Shown: piece after piece, positions 1 to 9,587 of the stretch
Numbering within the stretch: position 1 is the stretch's first letter
Layout: every line of letters begins with the position of its first letter
NCBI GenBank assembly: GCA_002077065.1
Contig: NAJO01000039.1
Coordinates: forward strand, 359,656-423,655
Source: Cryoendolithus antarcticus
Taxonomy: Eukaryota > Ascomycota > Dothideomycetes > Cladosporiales > Cladosporiaceae
Length of the DNA: 64,000 nucleotides
Direction: 5' to 3'
Position numbers and translations under genes: made by a program
Notes under the pieces: generated by a model
Told to the model about the DNA's origin: nothing
Databases searched by the model: none
What the model saw: the letters and a program-made list of their open reading frames with translations, nothing else

Positions 1-169
1 TGCTGTCCTCGACATCCTCATCACTGGCATCAAGTACCATATCACTGGCCACCTCCCCATCGTCATCAGTGGTGTCTTCCTTCTTCGGGCGAGTGGGTGG
101 TGGCAAGCCCTTGCGCTGACTAGCAGTCGCATCTTCGCGCTTGCGCTTCGTTGCTGTAGTGGAGATCAT
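1..169 (-). CDS. 5' end of an unrecognised gene, cut by the window edge
   Basis: An ATG at 169 opens a minus-strand frame that runs without a stop to base 1 (56 residues). The translation starts MISTTATKRKRED, with a basic stretch (KRKR) followed by an acidic Asp/Glu-rich run (DDDGE, DEDVED). This mix is common at the N-termini of nuclear or nucleolar proteins. No domain can be recognised because the rest lies outside the window, and an intron before base 1 cannot be excluded. The reading frame and start are visible; the nuclear location is only inferred from composition. Confidence 0.5.
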   Translation of the reverse strand, partial: MISTTATKRKREDATASQRKGLPPPTRPKKEDTTDDDGEVASDMVLDASDEDVEDS

Positions 170-704
170 ACTGCGCTAAGCGATGTATGTACTATCATCA
201 AATGTCTGAGTGTATACTTGATAGCGAAGTAGCAGCTCGGTGTGGTGAGCCAAGGAGTGTCGAGTGGTGCGAGGCATACGCAGAGTGGCTCGCGTGGTCA
301 CCGCACATCCACATGCTCGTGAAAGCACATGCGTTGAATTCTGTGACAGCCCGGCTCCAGTAGTGAGTGATAGGGCGCCGACGAGTGAAGGACGTATAGT
401 GTGCGCGAGTGATGAGCGGTCCTGGGAACCAGGAGCCTGCGCTTCGACGCCAGGGTTATCGTGAACAGAGCTGCGTGAGATGATGAGAGACTTGTGATGC
501 CACTCGCCTTTGATTGGTCCACGGAGCAGCTACTACCTTCACTCCGCACACTGTGTGTACCGCAAGTCCGCTTCTTACCCGGTATGGCCCCCTTTGGACA
601 CCTAGCATGCCCACCCCAGTCTTGGGCTCTGTCGCTCAAATCCCATGATGCTGAGTCCCACCCACTCCCGGTCCTTCACAGTCAATCTCCCGCCCTTCTC
701 TCAC
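170..704. other. intergenic, 535 bases
   Basis: This lies between the start of the left-edge gene and the stop of the large GTPase, both on the minus strand, so it is the presumed promoter of the left-edge gene. Open frames here are short and mutually overlapping, and none looks like a protein. Confidence 0.5.
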
Positions 705-3573
705 TCAGAGGTCGTGATACGTCTTGTTGCTCTCATGAATCTTCTTGATCCCATTGAACTCCCTGACGAAGCCTGGCAGCTCCTTCGCGAGCTTCAAGCG
801 CGCTGCAGTCTCGTCCTCAGTCTCGGTGTGGTCTTCCTGCTGCATCTTGGCCATCATCTGGTCCACGATGCTTGTCAGTATCGTGTCAACCGGTCCGTGG
901 ACGGAGTCAGCCTGCTTGTGGACTGCGGCCTTAAGCGCCTCCTCCATGGCCTTTGCAGCCTTTTCAAGTGGCGTATCCTGCGTAAGGTACGTTTCGATGA
1001 GCTCCTTAAGACGTGCGCCAACGCCCTTGCCCTTTTCGCCCTTGCCTTTGTCATAGCAAGGTTTCATGGCTTCTGTGAAGTACGCGCCGTTCTTGTCAGT
1101 AGTCGCATGAATGCGGACCTGGGCCACCTCAGCCTCGTAAGTTCGCTTCGCCTTCTTGTACGCGTTGTTGATGAGGACGCTACGAGACTTGAGGATCTCG
1201 GCGAAGATCGTCTCGGAGACGGCCATGCCTGCTGGGTTCGCCGCGAGTAGCTGCGGCAGCTTCTTGACTTCCTCAATCATCTTGTGCACACACGCGTTGT
1301 AAGCTTCGCTCTGCAAAGTGCGAGCTGCTGCCCACGCGGACTTGAAGACCTCCTCGGTCTGGTAGGCCAGAAGAAGCTCGTTCCAGCACTCTGGTTTGAC
1401 CCTCGCAGTCCCATGCTTGCCGTTGTGTGCGAAGAACACCATGAGCTGCGAGGCCGATCGCATGCCGATGACGTTCTTGATGACCTTGAGTCCGGCACGC
1501 AGAGAGGCGGGCAACTCCGCCATCACCTTCTCGAACAGTCTCACAAAAATCCTCATAGTCTCGCGCTCTGCGGCGTCTACGAGCTTCTTCCAGTGCGCCG
1601 GCCAGGTCTTGACGACCTCGAGCATCATGTCCAACTGCTTGGAGGGGCAGTGCTCGACATAGAGCTGCAGTGCGCTGTGGAAGTTCGGGATCTCTCCCAG
1701 GATAAGATTGTCGTCCGCTTGAGTGATCCCGGGTGCTGCAAGCGCCCGCAGATACGTGCGTACGGCTATGATCCCGGTATCATCCGGACAGACGGGTAGG
1801 CTGGACGATACGCCCTCTGCCTCGCCGGGTTGCAGCCACTGACGGTACCACGCATTGGAAACGCCCATGATCCTCAAATTCGTGCCAGCGGGAAGGTGTT
1901 TGTTCTTGTCTTGGATTATGCTTGTCTTGATCCAATTGAAGCGTGCATCGCTTAGACACATGTTGCAAAGCCGTTCAAGCTCTGCCATACGCGTCGTGAT
2001 ATCGTGGAGCCTGATTTTGTTATCGGGTTCCAAGTCATTGCCCCTCTCAGCGCGAAGCGTCTTGCGCTCGATCATCAGCAATGCGCGTTCCTCACAGTAC
2101 TCGTTGTAGTCGCCAATGCTTTGACCCTTCCGTGGCATATCCTCGGCGAGACCTGCTCCTAGACCGGTGTCGTTCTTCGAGATGATGATCGCAAGTCTAG
2201 AGGTCAGGCTGTCCGCAGTGGCGAATTTGTCCGCAAAGACGCCGACAATCCGCTCGACTTCGGGATTTGCAATGGCACGCTCGGCGGGCACAACGCACAA
2301 CAATGCATTAACGCTCGAGACATGCTTGTCAGTCATGTCGACTCGCAGCTGGTTGGTGTCCGTGACTCCTGCAGCTGGTTAGCGAGACGCTTTGGTCACT
2401 CCAGACACCGATCAGGTCGAGACTTACCTGGCAAGTCGAGCATAGTCACATACTTCAGGATCTCGGACTTCTTGTCGCCAACGCTGTGTAATCTGTGGTT
2501 AGCGCTCATGCCACACAGCGCGTTATCAAGGCCATTGCTTACTATGCCTCAGCGACCAAAGGCCACAGAGAGCCCATGTCTTTGCTGTGGTCCGAGTCGG
2601 TGAGCTCCAGGAGTTCAGCCTTGAGATCCTCCGGCGAATCGGTCTCGAAGAACCGGCATGGCAATCCGTCGATAGTCTGCAAGGTCGCGAAATGTTCCTC
2701 GACCCAGCCCATCATCTGATCGAGTGGGTCAATCTTTGCCTGTCGTTTCGTCCGCAGGAAATTGGCCACGGCGCCGGGCGATGAACACTCTTTCTTATTG
2801 CGAAAGATGACGTAGAAAGTGTTTTGCGCAGTACTGGCCAGGTTGCCGAACTCGATCTTAGTCGTAGCGTCCCAATCCTCTTGTGGGTCGAAATGATACA
2901 TGTAGTACTGTAACAGCTGAGTACGAAGTAGCCGGCGAATCTCGGACAACTTCATGTACACAACCTTGCCGGCGTATGCGAGCGCCTGTCCAGGGATCTC
3001 GCACATGTAGAACATGGGAATATTTGTGCAGGCATCGCCAGATGATCCCTGCGCCACTGATCAGCATCTAAGAATAAGCCTGGTCGTATATGATACGTAC
3101 AGTACGAGCCAGATCATCCTCGTCCATGATCGAGTTCTGCGTCGAGCTCTTGCCTGTACACCGTTAGCCATATCATTGCGAAAGGTCAAGTACAACATGC
3201 CTGTGCCTGATCCACCTACGAAAGCGATCACCGGCTTCACAGGATTGAGCTTCGCAGGATCTTCCGCCCAGCGACGTGCATTGCGTGCGATATTCTTGAG
3301 GGACTTGCTGGCGTCTTCTAGTGGGGCAATGACCTCGAATAGCTTCTTGATTGTGCTCAGAGCGTGCTCCCTGTTGGGTACGCGGGTGGGATCGAATGCT
3401 GCAAGCTTGGGTAATTTCTCATGCACGCTGAGCGGGGTTTCGTACGATTCGCGCTTGACGTCAGGATATGAAGACGGCGATGCGGGCGGAGTCTTGATGT
3501 GAGATTTGGTGTCGGTGTCCCCGTCGGCTTCACGCTTGCGTTTGCGCCCATCGTCAGACGTGGTGACTGCCAT
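705..3573 (-). CDS. large dynamin-like GTPase, nuclear GTPase SLIP-GC-like
   Basis: Five exons: 3573-3201, 3153-3101, 3048-2543, 2483-2428, 2368-705, giving about 883 residues. The joins rebuild a GTPase site: G1 GGSGTGKSS (residues 120-128), G3 DLPG (327-330, followed by VTDTN) and a G4-like SKND (393-396). The N-terminus has a KRKRE nuclear-type basic patch, and the long C-terminal part is helical and Lys/Glu-rich. The layout resembles the SLIP-GC (NUGGC)-type large GTPases of the dynamin superfamily, many copies of which occur in filamentous fungi with unknown roles. Intron 1 (3154-3200) starts with GC rather than GT; only this splice restores GKSS. The GTPase call is secure, the subfamily less so. 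Confidence 0.8.
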
Positions 3574-3956
3574 ACTGTTTGTGTGTGATAGCTCGTCGTA
3601 TTGCTCGATGTGTGTTGGTCTATGTCGATAGAGAAGTCGAGCTATGGTGAAGTAAAGATGGGTGGATAGTGTTGGTATTGGTGTATGCGTAAGTGTATCT
3701 GTAACGTAGGGCGTGCTGCCGAAGGAGCACTACCGTACATGAAGATGTCAGCATGATCAAGTGAGGCCCCGAGTGAGGTCCCAACAGCTTGTATGTGCTT
3801 CGACGGAGATTCAGAAGTTCGCTCAGCATTGCTCAAAGTGATGTAGGCTGTGAGTGAGGTATCGCGTTGTGAGATGGGTCACTGCGGTGGAGCATTCGTG
3901 GGCTTCGCGTCCACGTCTCACTATACAAGCTTCCACCGTGGCATCCATACATCTTA
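3574..3956. other. intergenic, 383 bases
   Basis: Upstream region of the large GTPase and downstream region of the complex I subunit gene. Short AC/TG-rich frames are present, but nothing looks coding. Confidence 0.5.
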
Positions 3957-4612
3957 CTACTGCGTCAATATGGAGTGTGCGTATATCTGCCGCTTGCGCT
4001 CATGCACCGGCACCTCTTTCTCGGGTGCACCGGGGATCTTCTTCTCCAGTTTCTACTCGGTGGTCAGAATCGCTACCACGGAATGTAGGATCGCAAGTGC
4101 ATGCACTGCTCAACATACCAAGCTCTCAAACACACACTTGTTCAGTGGCCTCTCAAATCTCCGACATTGCCATAGCTGCTGGTTGTTGTCGTCCAAGCAC
4201 TCCCAATGTTTCCGGAACTCATCCAGACAGTGCTTATTCACATCCTCCAGCCTGCACATGTAATCAGAAGCCGACGTCACCCCGCCTCACATACATTGGA
4301 AGAACATACACGCTCGCAGCACATCTCGTGACCTTCCTCCCCTCCCGCATGCAGTCCAGCTCACCCCGTCCATTGCTCTCGGTCTTGCATTTCATGTAGT
4401 CATCATTGTATGGCTGGCATCGTGCTCCTATGAAGAAGCTGGCGCTTAGCAGCGGCGCTGAGGATGCTCCGATCTCCTTGACTTTGGGGATGTCGTCTGG
4501 GAGGGGAGTTGTGTCGATGAGGACCTGCTGATTGAACCTGATAGGTAATTGTTAGTGGCGAAACGGCGGAGTTACCAGGCGTCACTCCTCACCTGGGCTG
4601 TCGCGTCGACAT
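3957..4612 (-). CDS. NADH:ubiquinone oxidoreductase (complex I) NDUFA8-type CHCH subunit
   Basis: Four exons: 4612-4593, 4537-4310, 4251-4119, 4052-3957, giving 158 residues. The assembled protein carries four CX9C motifs in two pairs, the signature of the NDUFA8 / Neurospora 20.8 kDa subunit: Cys47 to Cys57, then CMREGRKVTRC, CLDEFRKHWEC and CRRFERPLNKC. Such proteins are oxidised by Mia40 in the intermembrane space and join complex I on its outer face. Introns are GT-AG (GTGAGG, GTATGT, GTATGT donors) and 55-66 bases long. The first exon codes for only six residues plus part of a seventh. The gene is divergent from NUP57, with 284 bases between the start codons. The product call is strong because all eight cysteines and spacings are intact; the C-terminal end (ILTQ) is shorter than in some relatives. 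Confidence 0.88.
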
Positions 4613-4896
4613 GGTGCCTGTCTTGTGTCGCAATTGTGCACGCAGTTACGAGAAGCTGTGAGGTTGACGTCCAGAGAGCTCGGTCAGGGCGATCTTCGGC
4701 GCGGCCACTCCCGCGTCGCGGTTTCCTGAAGCTTGCCGCGTCGTTCGCGATTCTAAGAGCACATCAAATACACTCGTATTCTCCACTACAGTATTGGGCT
4801 CTCGCACAAACGTCTCAGCAAGGCGTTGGAAGCTGTGGCCATACTTGAGAAACTGTGCACTTCTGGTAACGAGACAGGCTCAACAACACCGGCAAC
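4613..4896. promoter_or_regulatory. shared divergent promoter, NDUFA8 / NUP57
   Basis: These 284 bases separate two divergent start codons, so both promoters must lie here. I see no strong named element. Confidence 0.5.
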
Positions 4897-5958
4897 ATGA
4901 CTTCACTCTTCGGCAACACGACCACGCAGCAGGGCGGAGGACTCTTCGGCAACAGTACACAACAGCAGAAGCCCACGTCGAGCCTCTTCGGCAACAGCAC
5001 AAATGCTCCAGCAACAGGCTCATCACTCTTCAACACCGCACCTCAGCAAGCACAGCAACCAATGGCAGGTTCTCTCTCAGCTGGCCTCATGGGATCGACC
5101 AATGGCGCGCTGGGATCCCAAAGTCAACAACAGTTCGCCCAGTCAAGACTACAGTCCGTCGGACTCCGCGACACACCCTACGCGGACAAGTCGGTCGAGG
5201 AGCAAGTCATTGTGCTGCTCAAGAAGTGGGATCCCGAAAGCCCAGACACCCTCCTTCAGAAGTACCTCTACAACGCTGTGAATCCTGCCTATGCGCCATA
5301 CTACCACCCCAATTCTGGAGAGAGCGAGCGCGAGTGGGAGACTGCGCTCGCGAACAAACCAGTGGGTGACGACAGCACAGCGTACATTCCAGTGCTGGTA
5401 CGAGGGTTTCGGGCACTTGGTGAGAGGCTGGAGCTGCAGGCCAAGGTGTTGAACTCACTGCGAGTCAGCCTACACGAGATGAACAACTCGCTTACAGCGA
5501 TCTTGTCGAAGCACCAGCAAGACATCAGTGTGCGGATCGAGGAGTCGAGGAAACAGCACACAGCAATCGCGCAACGGACCCTTCGACTTGCAATCAAGTG
5601 TCAGATCCTGCGCAATCGAGGGTATGCACTGGACGGGACGGAGGAGAAGCTGCGAAGGGACATTCTGGCGCTACAAGAGCGCGTAGCGAAGCCCAGTCTG
5701 CAGTCAAGAGAAGAAGAGATCTGGGCACGGATGGTGGCTTTGCGGGAAAGGGCAAGATGGGTCGAAGAGGAAGGCAAGAGAGTGGGAGCAGCGGTGGAGG
5801 CGCAGAAGCAAGGCAACGGGAGTACTCTGCCGGACAGTGTGCTGCAGGGAGCGAATAAGATTCTGCGGGACTACGACGGACAGCTTATGCATCTGGCGAA
5901 GGAGATGGATGAGGTCAGGAGGGAGTTTGAGGAGTGGGACCGAGAGCGGAGGAGCTGA
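4897..5958 (+). CDS. NUP57: FG-nucleoporin of the Nup54/Nup57 family
   Basis: A single exon of 353 residues. The first 60 residues hold GLFG-type repeats (SLFGN at the start, GLFGN, SLFGN) in a Gln/Ser/Thr-rich context. From about residue 85 comes the Nup54 alpha-helical region (EEQVIVLLKKWDPESPDT, then NPAYAPYY), ending in long charged coiled-coil segments. Family members sit in the central-channel Nsp1-Nup57-Nup49 subcomplex of the nuclear pore, where FG repeats bind transport receptors. The FG part is short for a channel nucleoporin. The start is the first ATG after the divergent promoter and opens directly into the FG repeats. Confidence 0.9.
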   Translation: MTSLFGNTTTQQGGGLFGNSTQQQKPTSSLFGNSTNAPATGSSLFNTAPQQAQQPMAGSLSAGLMGSTNGALGSQSQQQFAQSRLQSVGLRDTPYADKSVEEQVIVLLKKWDPESPDTLLQKYLYNAVNPAYAPYYHPNSGESEREWETALANKPVGDDSTAYIPVLVRGFRALGERLELQAKVLNSLRVSLHEMNNSLTAILSKHQQDISVRIEESRKQHTAIAQRTLRLAIKCQILRNRGYALDGTEEKLRRDILALQERVAKPSLQSREEEIWARMVALRERARWVEEEGKRVGAAVEAQKQGNGSTLPDSVLQGANKILRDYDGQLMHLAKEMDEVRREFEEWDRERRS

Positions 5959-6287
5959 AAGCGTGACTGATGAACCGACTGCCAAAGTGTATGTGCCCAA
6001 GGAGACGCAAAATCCGCCGTTTCATTTCCTGGACTACAAGCATCGCGATCTGGTCCGCAGTCGCGCGCTTGTCAAGCTCGAGGTCCCGCAGTCCTGGACT
6101 TCGGTTTCGCGCGCGCCGTGAAGGCGCTAAATCATGTGCTCGAGGTCGAAGACTACGCGACCGGCCGCCGACTCAAGCTCGACCTCGTGCTGCTGATGAA
6201 TGGCGCCGAGATCGACTTCGTGAGCTTAGGGAATGGTCTCCGCCTGGCAGAATCAACAAACCGAGAGCAGAGCAGACGATTTTGTAA
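5959..6287 (+). pseudogene. decayed coding remnant, conserved-looking but frame-broken
   Basis: Right after NUP57 the plus strand reads protein-like sequence in two frames. One frame (about 5970-6110) gives text such as NPPFHFLDYKHRDLVRSRAL and LEVPQSW, then hits a stop at 6118-6120. A second frame (from about 6080) reads LDFGFARAVKALNHVLEVE and LVLLMNGAEIDFVSLGNG. There is no in-frame ATG in the intergenic part and no convincing intron linking the frames; the only in-phase GT-AG option is 41 bases with no branch site. I read this as the decayed remains of a gene of unknown function. A short real gene with an unusual structure is the alternative. Confidence 0.4.
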
Positions 6288-6292
6288 CCAGC

Positions 6293-7039
6293 TCACGCCT
6301 CACCATACTTCTTCACCCCGACCGGCTGCTTCCCACCATCCCAAAAATGCACCATCCCACCCCCAATACCTCGCACCTCCTTCCTCAACTCCTCATCCGG
6401 CCCCGCATCCCCCGAAATCCCATCCTGCACATCAAACCCACAACGCCTGTAAAACTCGTCGCGACCGCTGGCAGCAATACAGCTAGTCCCCACGCCGTCC
6501 TGCTTCGCCTGCTCGAAACCCCACGCCACGAGCTCTCGCCCGATGCCCTGCCCTTCGAAAGCCGGATCGACGCCGATGACGTTTAGATACCAGACTTCGG
6601 CGCGCGAACCAGTCCAGTGGTGTTTACTGTACGGTGCTAGTTTTTCGAAGATCTTGTGTTTTTCGGGATCGGCGGCGCGGTCGGGGTTGAAGTACTCGTC
6701 GACTTTGTTGACATACGTAAATCCAGTCTTCCAAGCATGAGTGCTCCACGATGCTGGCTTGGTGACAGCTCGTCGTCGAGTCCAGCCCGCTACACCAGTC
6801 AGGCATTCCTCGCCTTTGCCGTCAGGTGTAGGCTTGTAGGAGACGAAGAGCTTGTTCTCAGCGTCCATGCTAGCCCATTGGGCGCGCAATGAGCGGACGT
6901 AACGCTTTTGTAAGTCACCAGGGTATCTGTCAAGGTGAGGATGTAGATATTTGCCCATGAAGCCATCGTCTTTGAAAGCTCTGGCTAGGATGTGGGAAGC
7001 TGGGATGATGTCTGCGTATGTTGCTTCACGGAAGGGCAT
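6293..7039 (-). CDS. GNAT-family N-acetyltransferase
   Basis: A single exon of 248 residues. The C-terminal half has the GNAT acetyl-CoA motif A, VDPAFEGQGIGRELV (residues about 160-175), matching the V-x-P-x-x-x-G-x-G-I/L-G loop, followed by SGRDEFYRRCGF, the usual motif-B helix and strand. The N-terminus (FREATYADI) is a typical GNAT beta1-alpha1 start. Such fungal proteins transfer acetyl groups to small amines or proteins; the substrate cannot be read from the sequence. The gene converges on the decayed remnant, with its stop just beyond it. Confidence 0.85.
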   Translation of the reverse strand: MPFREATYADIIPASHILARAFKDDGFMGKYLHPHLDRYPGDLQKRYVRSLRAQWASMDAENKLFVSYKPTPDGKGEECLTGVAGWTRRRAVTKPASWSTHAWKTGFTYVNKVDEYFNPDRAADPEKHKIFEKLAPYSKHHWTGSRAEVWYLNVIGVDPAFEGQGIGRELVAWGFEQAKQDGVGTSCIAASGRDEFYRRCGFDVQDGISGDAGPDEELRKEVRGIGGGMVHFWDGGKQPVGVKKYGEA

Positions 7040-7448
7040 TGTGACGTGTGGGCGGGTCTGAGGAAACGGGAGGAGGGTGCAGATCCATGCATATAGCTCT
7101 ATATAGGCGAGTAGACTGCATGCATGATCCGATCACATGGACTTCTGCATTGACAGGGCGCGATTGCCTTCTGGAGCGGTGGAGCTGAAGTCGGCAGGTG
7201 CGGGTCTTGGCGCTAGTCCGGGTTTAGCCGCTCAGTGATTTCGAAGCCACCACGAGGGCTGTACGTGAACTGAGAGGGCGCGGCGATGGTAGTACTCAGT
7301 CGAAGCCCGATCTTTGAGTGGCTATTTTGCGTCGGTTGGGGTCGCAATGCTGCAGCCTTTCATAACCATAGCCGTGCAGTCGACCGTGGCGACTCCAGGT
7401 GGGTGATCATGATCCTGTAAACAAGCCAACTGCATCCCAAGACTCTCC
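7040..7448. other. intergenic, 409 bases
   Basis: Promoter side of the GNAT gene and 3' side of the eIF2D gene. No gene or clear element seen. Confidence 0.5.
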
Positions 7449-9368
7449 TCATCTGCCGCCCTTCTTTTTGACCTTATCATTTACTTCCACCCACGCACTC
7501 TTGACTCCTCGCTTCTCCAACGCCTTGAGCACTGCATCCTTCTGCGGCCCCTGCACCATCACCTCCTCGACCGCCTTCTCGGTCTTCTTCGCCGCACCAG
7601 CAAGCGCTTCTACACTCGTAGCACCAGCGCAAGTCTTGCGAAGTTCATCAGCGAGTAGCCGTGGGTTGACGAAGTAGGTCTCGAGCCCAGACACTTTTGT
7701 GACGGTCTTGTTGCCTGACCTGGTCTCAAGCGTGATTTGCACCTTAGGCGGCTTGCCAGACTTGGCTTTCGCCTCGACGCCGTTGCGGACAATGGTGTAG
7801 GAAGATGACATGGCCTTGCTGACGCGATTGATGAGTGCGTCGCGTGGTACTGAGCCTTTTGCTAGGACCTCCTTGTCGAGGCTCCCGCTGCCATCGAACA
7901 CAGCATTTGCGAGCGTTGGATTCAATGTCACGAGCCGCTTGTTCGTAGCCGAGACGAGGGACTCGGCAGTCACGTATGCAGTGACAGCGGAACCAATCTC
8001 AGCTGTAGTGTAGTATGGTTGTGGCGCACTGGCGAACAGTGGCTGCAGCTCGCGAGTCGGCTTGAGCAGTGTGCGGATCTCAATCTTCTGACCAACCGCA
8101 TCGTCGCCGCCGCTCGATGTCACTGTAGCTTGCTCAGCCTGCGCAAAGGAGCCGGTGTCCTTCTTCGGCAGTCGATATGGCTTGAAGCTCGCCAATGCCG
8201 GGTCGTTGAAGTCTACGTCAGTGATTGTAGTCTCATTCCCATCCTTCTCCTTCGTCTTAATCAGCTTCTCCTTATCAAGCGCCTTGAGGAACTTCCTGAT
8301 GTTCTTCCAGCTTGTCTTCTTGATCTGCAGCTGCTGTGACTGTCGTTGTGTGTGTGCTGGTAGGAATGGGTTGATGAGGCTCGACACGACCGACGATTGT
8401 GTAAGTGGGTAGACTAGGCCGTGATTCGCCTCATGAGGGTGTGATGTTTTTTGTTGGTGTATGCTGCAGAGGAAGGCATTCCGGAACGCCTCGTCAATCT
8501 CTTTCTGCGACAGCTCCGGCTCGTCAGGATCCTCGTCCTGCGCGTTACCTTCTGCTGGTGTCTTGAATTCCAAAGGTGCTCCATTGCCAGTCGCGGCACT
8601 ACTCTCGACCGGCACGCCACCTCCTTCATCATCGTCTTCCTCGTCTATAATCAGCCCTCCAACACTCAGCTCGTCTCCATCAGTCGCTCTCTGCCATCCC
8701 TCGATCGCCTCCGGAGGCTCTTGTCCAGGTCGTGCTCCCGTACTGTAGCTCCACAGTTCATCTCCGGCCCAATGTAGTGTCTCCATTGCGTGCCCCTTGG
8801 CGCCCTGTACCTGCTCCAACGCACTTACATCGATCTCGCAAACCCCGACGCTGACAGGTACACTCGGCCTTTCCAGACTTGCCACTCCCACAACTGCTCC
8901 CTTCCGCGCCTTCTTCGGGAAGGGCGGTCCTCGCGCTAGACCTGGAGTCATGAGATCTGCTCCACCCCGTAGCTTCTTAACCACGATTTCGGGTGTGTGT
9001 AGCAGAGGCACGATGCCTGGGTGATTCCAGAGCGTGTAGATTGAAGGGTACATCCTCCCGTCGATCTGCCACCATAGTATCCGCGAGTCTGTCCCATCTT
9101 GACTGCCAACATAGATCGTCCCGGAAATCTGCTTCAACTCAGGTCCATGGGTTGTCGTGAAGCGCGCTGACTGCACATTGTCTGGAAGTAGTGAGGATCG
9201 CAAGCTCGTCCGCGCTACGGTAGCTTCCGCTCTCTTCTCCGCGCTGTCTGAGTCGTCTGCGCTCAATGGTGCGAGGTCGAAGTCGGCTATGATCTGATCC
9301 GCGAGCTTCCTACGGTCTGAGGATCTCAATGGCGAGAGTGGCTTGATGGTGGGCTTCTTCTTGAACAT
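7449..9368 (-). CDS. TMA64: translation factor eIF2D / TMA64 (ligatin)
   Basis: A single exon of 639 residues. The N-terminus (MFKKKPTIKPLSPLRSSDRR) is the typical eIF2D start. It is followed by a PUA-like domain (IYPS-type region, TLWNHPGIVPLLHTP, about residues 80-200), an acidic linker, a winged-helix/SWIB-like middle, and a C-terminal SUI1/eIF1 domain (VQITLETRSGNKTVTKVSG from about residue 544). eIF2D delivers or releases tRNA on 40S subunits in GTP-independent initiation and ribosome recycling. Domain order and length match the family. Confidence 0.9.
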   Translation of the reverse strand: MFKKKPTIKPLSPLRSSDRRKLADQIIADFDLAPLSADDSDSAEKRAEATVARTSLRSSLLPDNVQSARFTTTHGPELKQISGTIYVGSQDGTDSRILWWQIDGRMYPSIYTLWNHPGIVPLLHTPEIVVKKLRGGADLMTPGLARGPPFPKKARKGAVVGVASLERPSVPVSVGVCEIDVSALEQVQGAKGHAMETLHWAGDELWSYSTGARPGQEPPEAIEGWQRATDGDELSVGGLIIDEEDDDEGGGVPVESSAATGNGAPLEFKTPAEGNAQDEDPDEPELSQKEIDEAFRNAFLCSIHQQKTSHPHEANHGLVYPLTQSSVVSSLINPFLPAHTQRQSQQLQIKKTSWKNIRKFLKALDKEKLIKTKEKDGNETTITDVDFNDPALASFKPYRLPKKDTGSFAQAEQATVTSSGGDDAVGQKIEIRTLLKPTRELQPLFASAPQPYYTTAEIGSAVTAYVTAESLVSATNKRLVTLNPTLANAVFDGSGSLDKEVLAKGSVPRDALINRVSKAMSSSYTIVRNGVEAKAKSGKPPKVQITLETRSGNKTVTKVSGLETYFVNPRLLADELRKTCAGATSVEALAGAAKKTEKAVEEVMVQGPQKDAVLKALEKRGVKSAWVEVNDKVKKKGGR

Positions 9369-9587
9369 TATAGAGACAGTGATGTTGCAGCCTGAGAGAG
9401 GGCGGGATTAGGTGCAGTGTGGGAAGAAGTTGAGGTGGCTGCAGTCAAAGATCGATCAGTACATGTAGGGTGCCTTTTGGGCTTGGATCATCGCTGACGT
9501 CGTTGATGGGGTGGATGCATTGATGTGGACGAGCACGGCTACATTCACGTTTCATGCTTCCACGATATAGTTCGTCGAGACATTGAT

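Noticed and set aside
3850..4399. Plus-strand frames of 137-181 codons near 4 kb
   Set aside because: They lie antisense to the NDUFA8 exons, whose four CX9C motifs make the minus strand the real coding strand.
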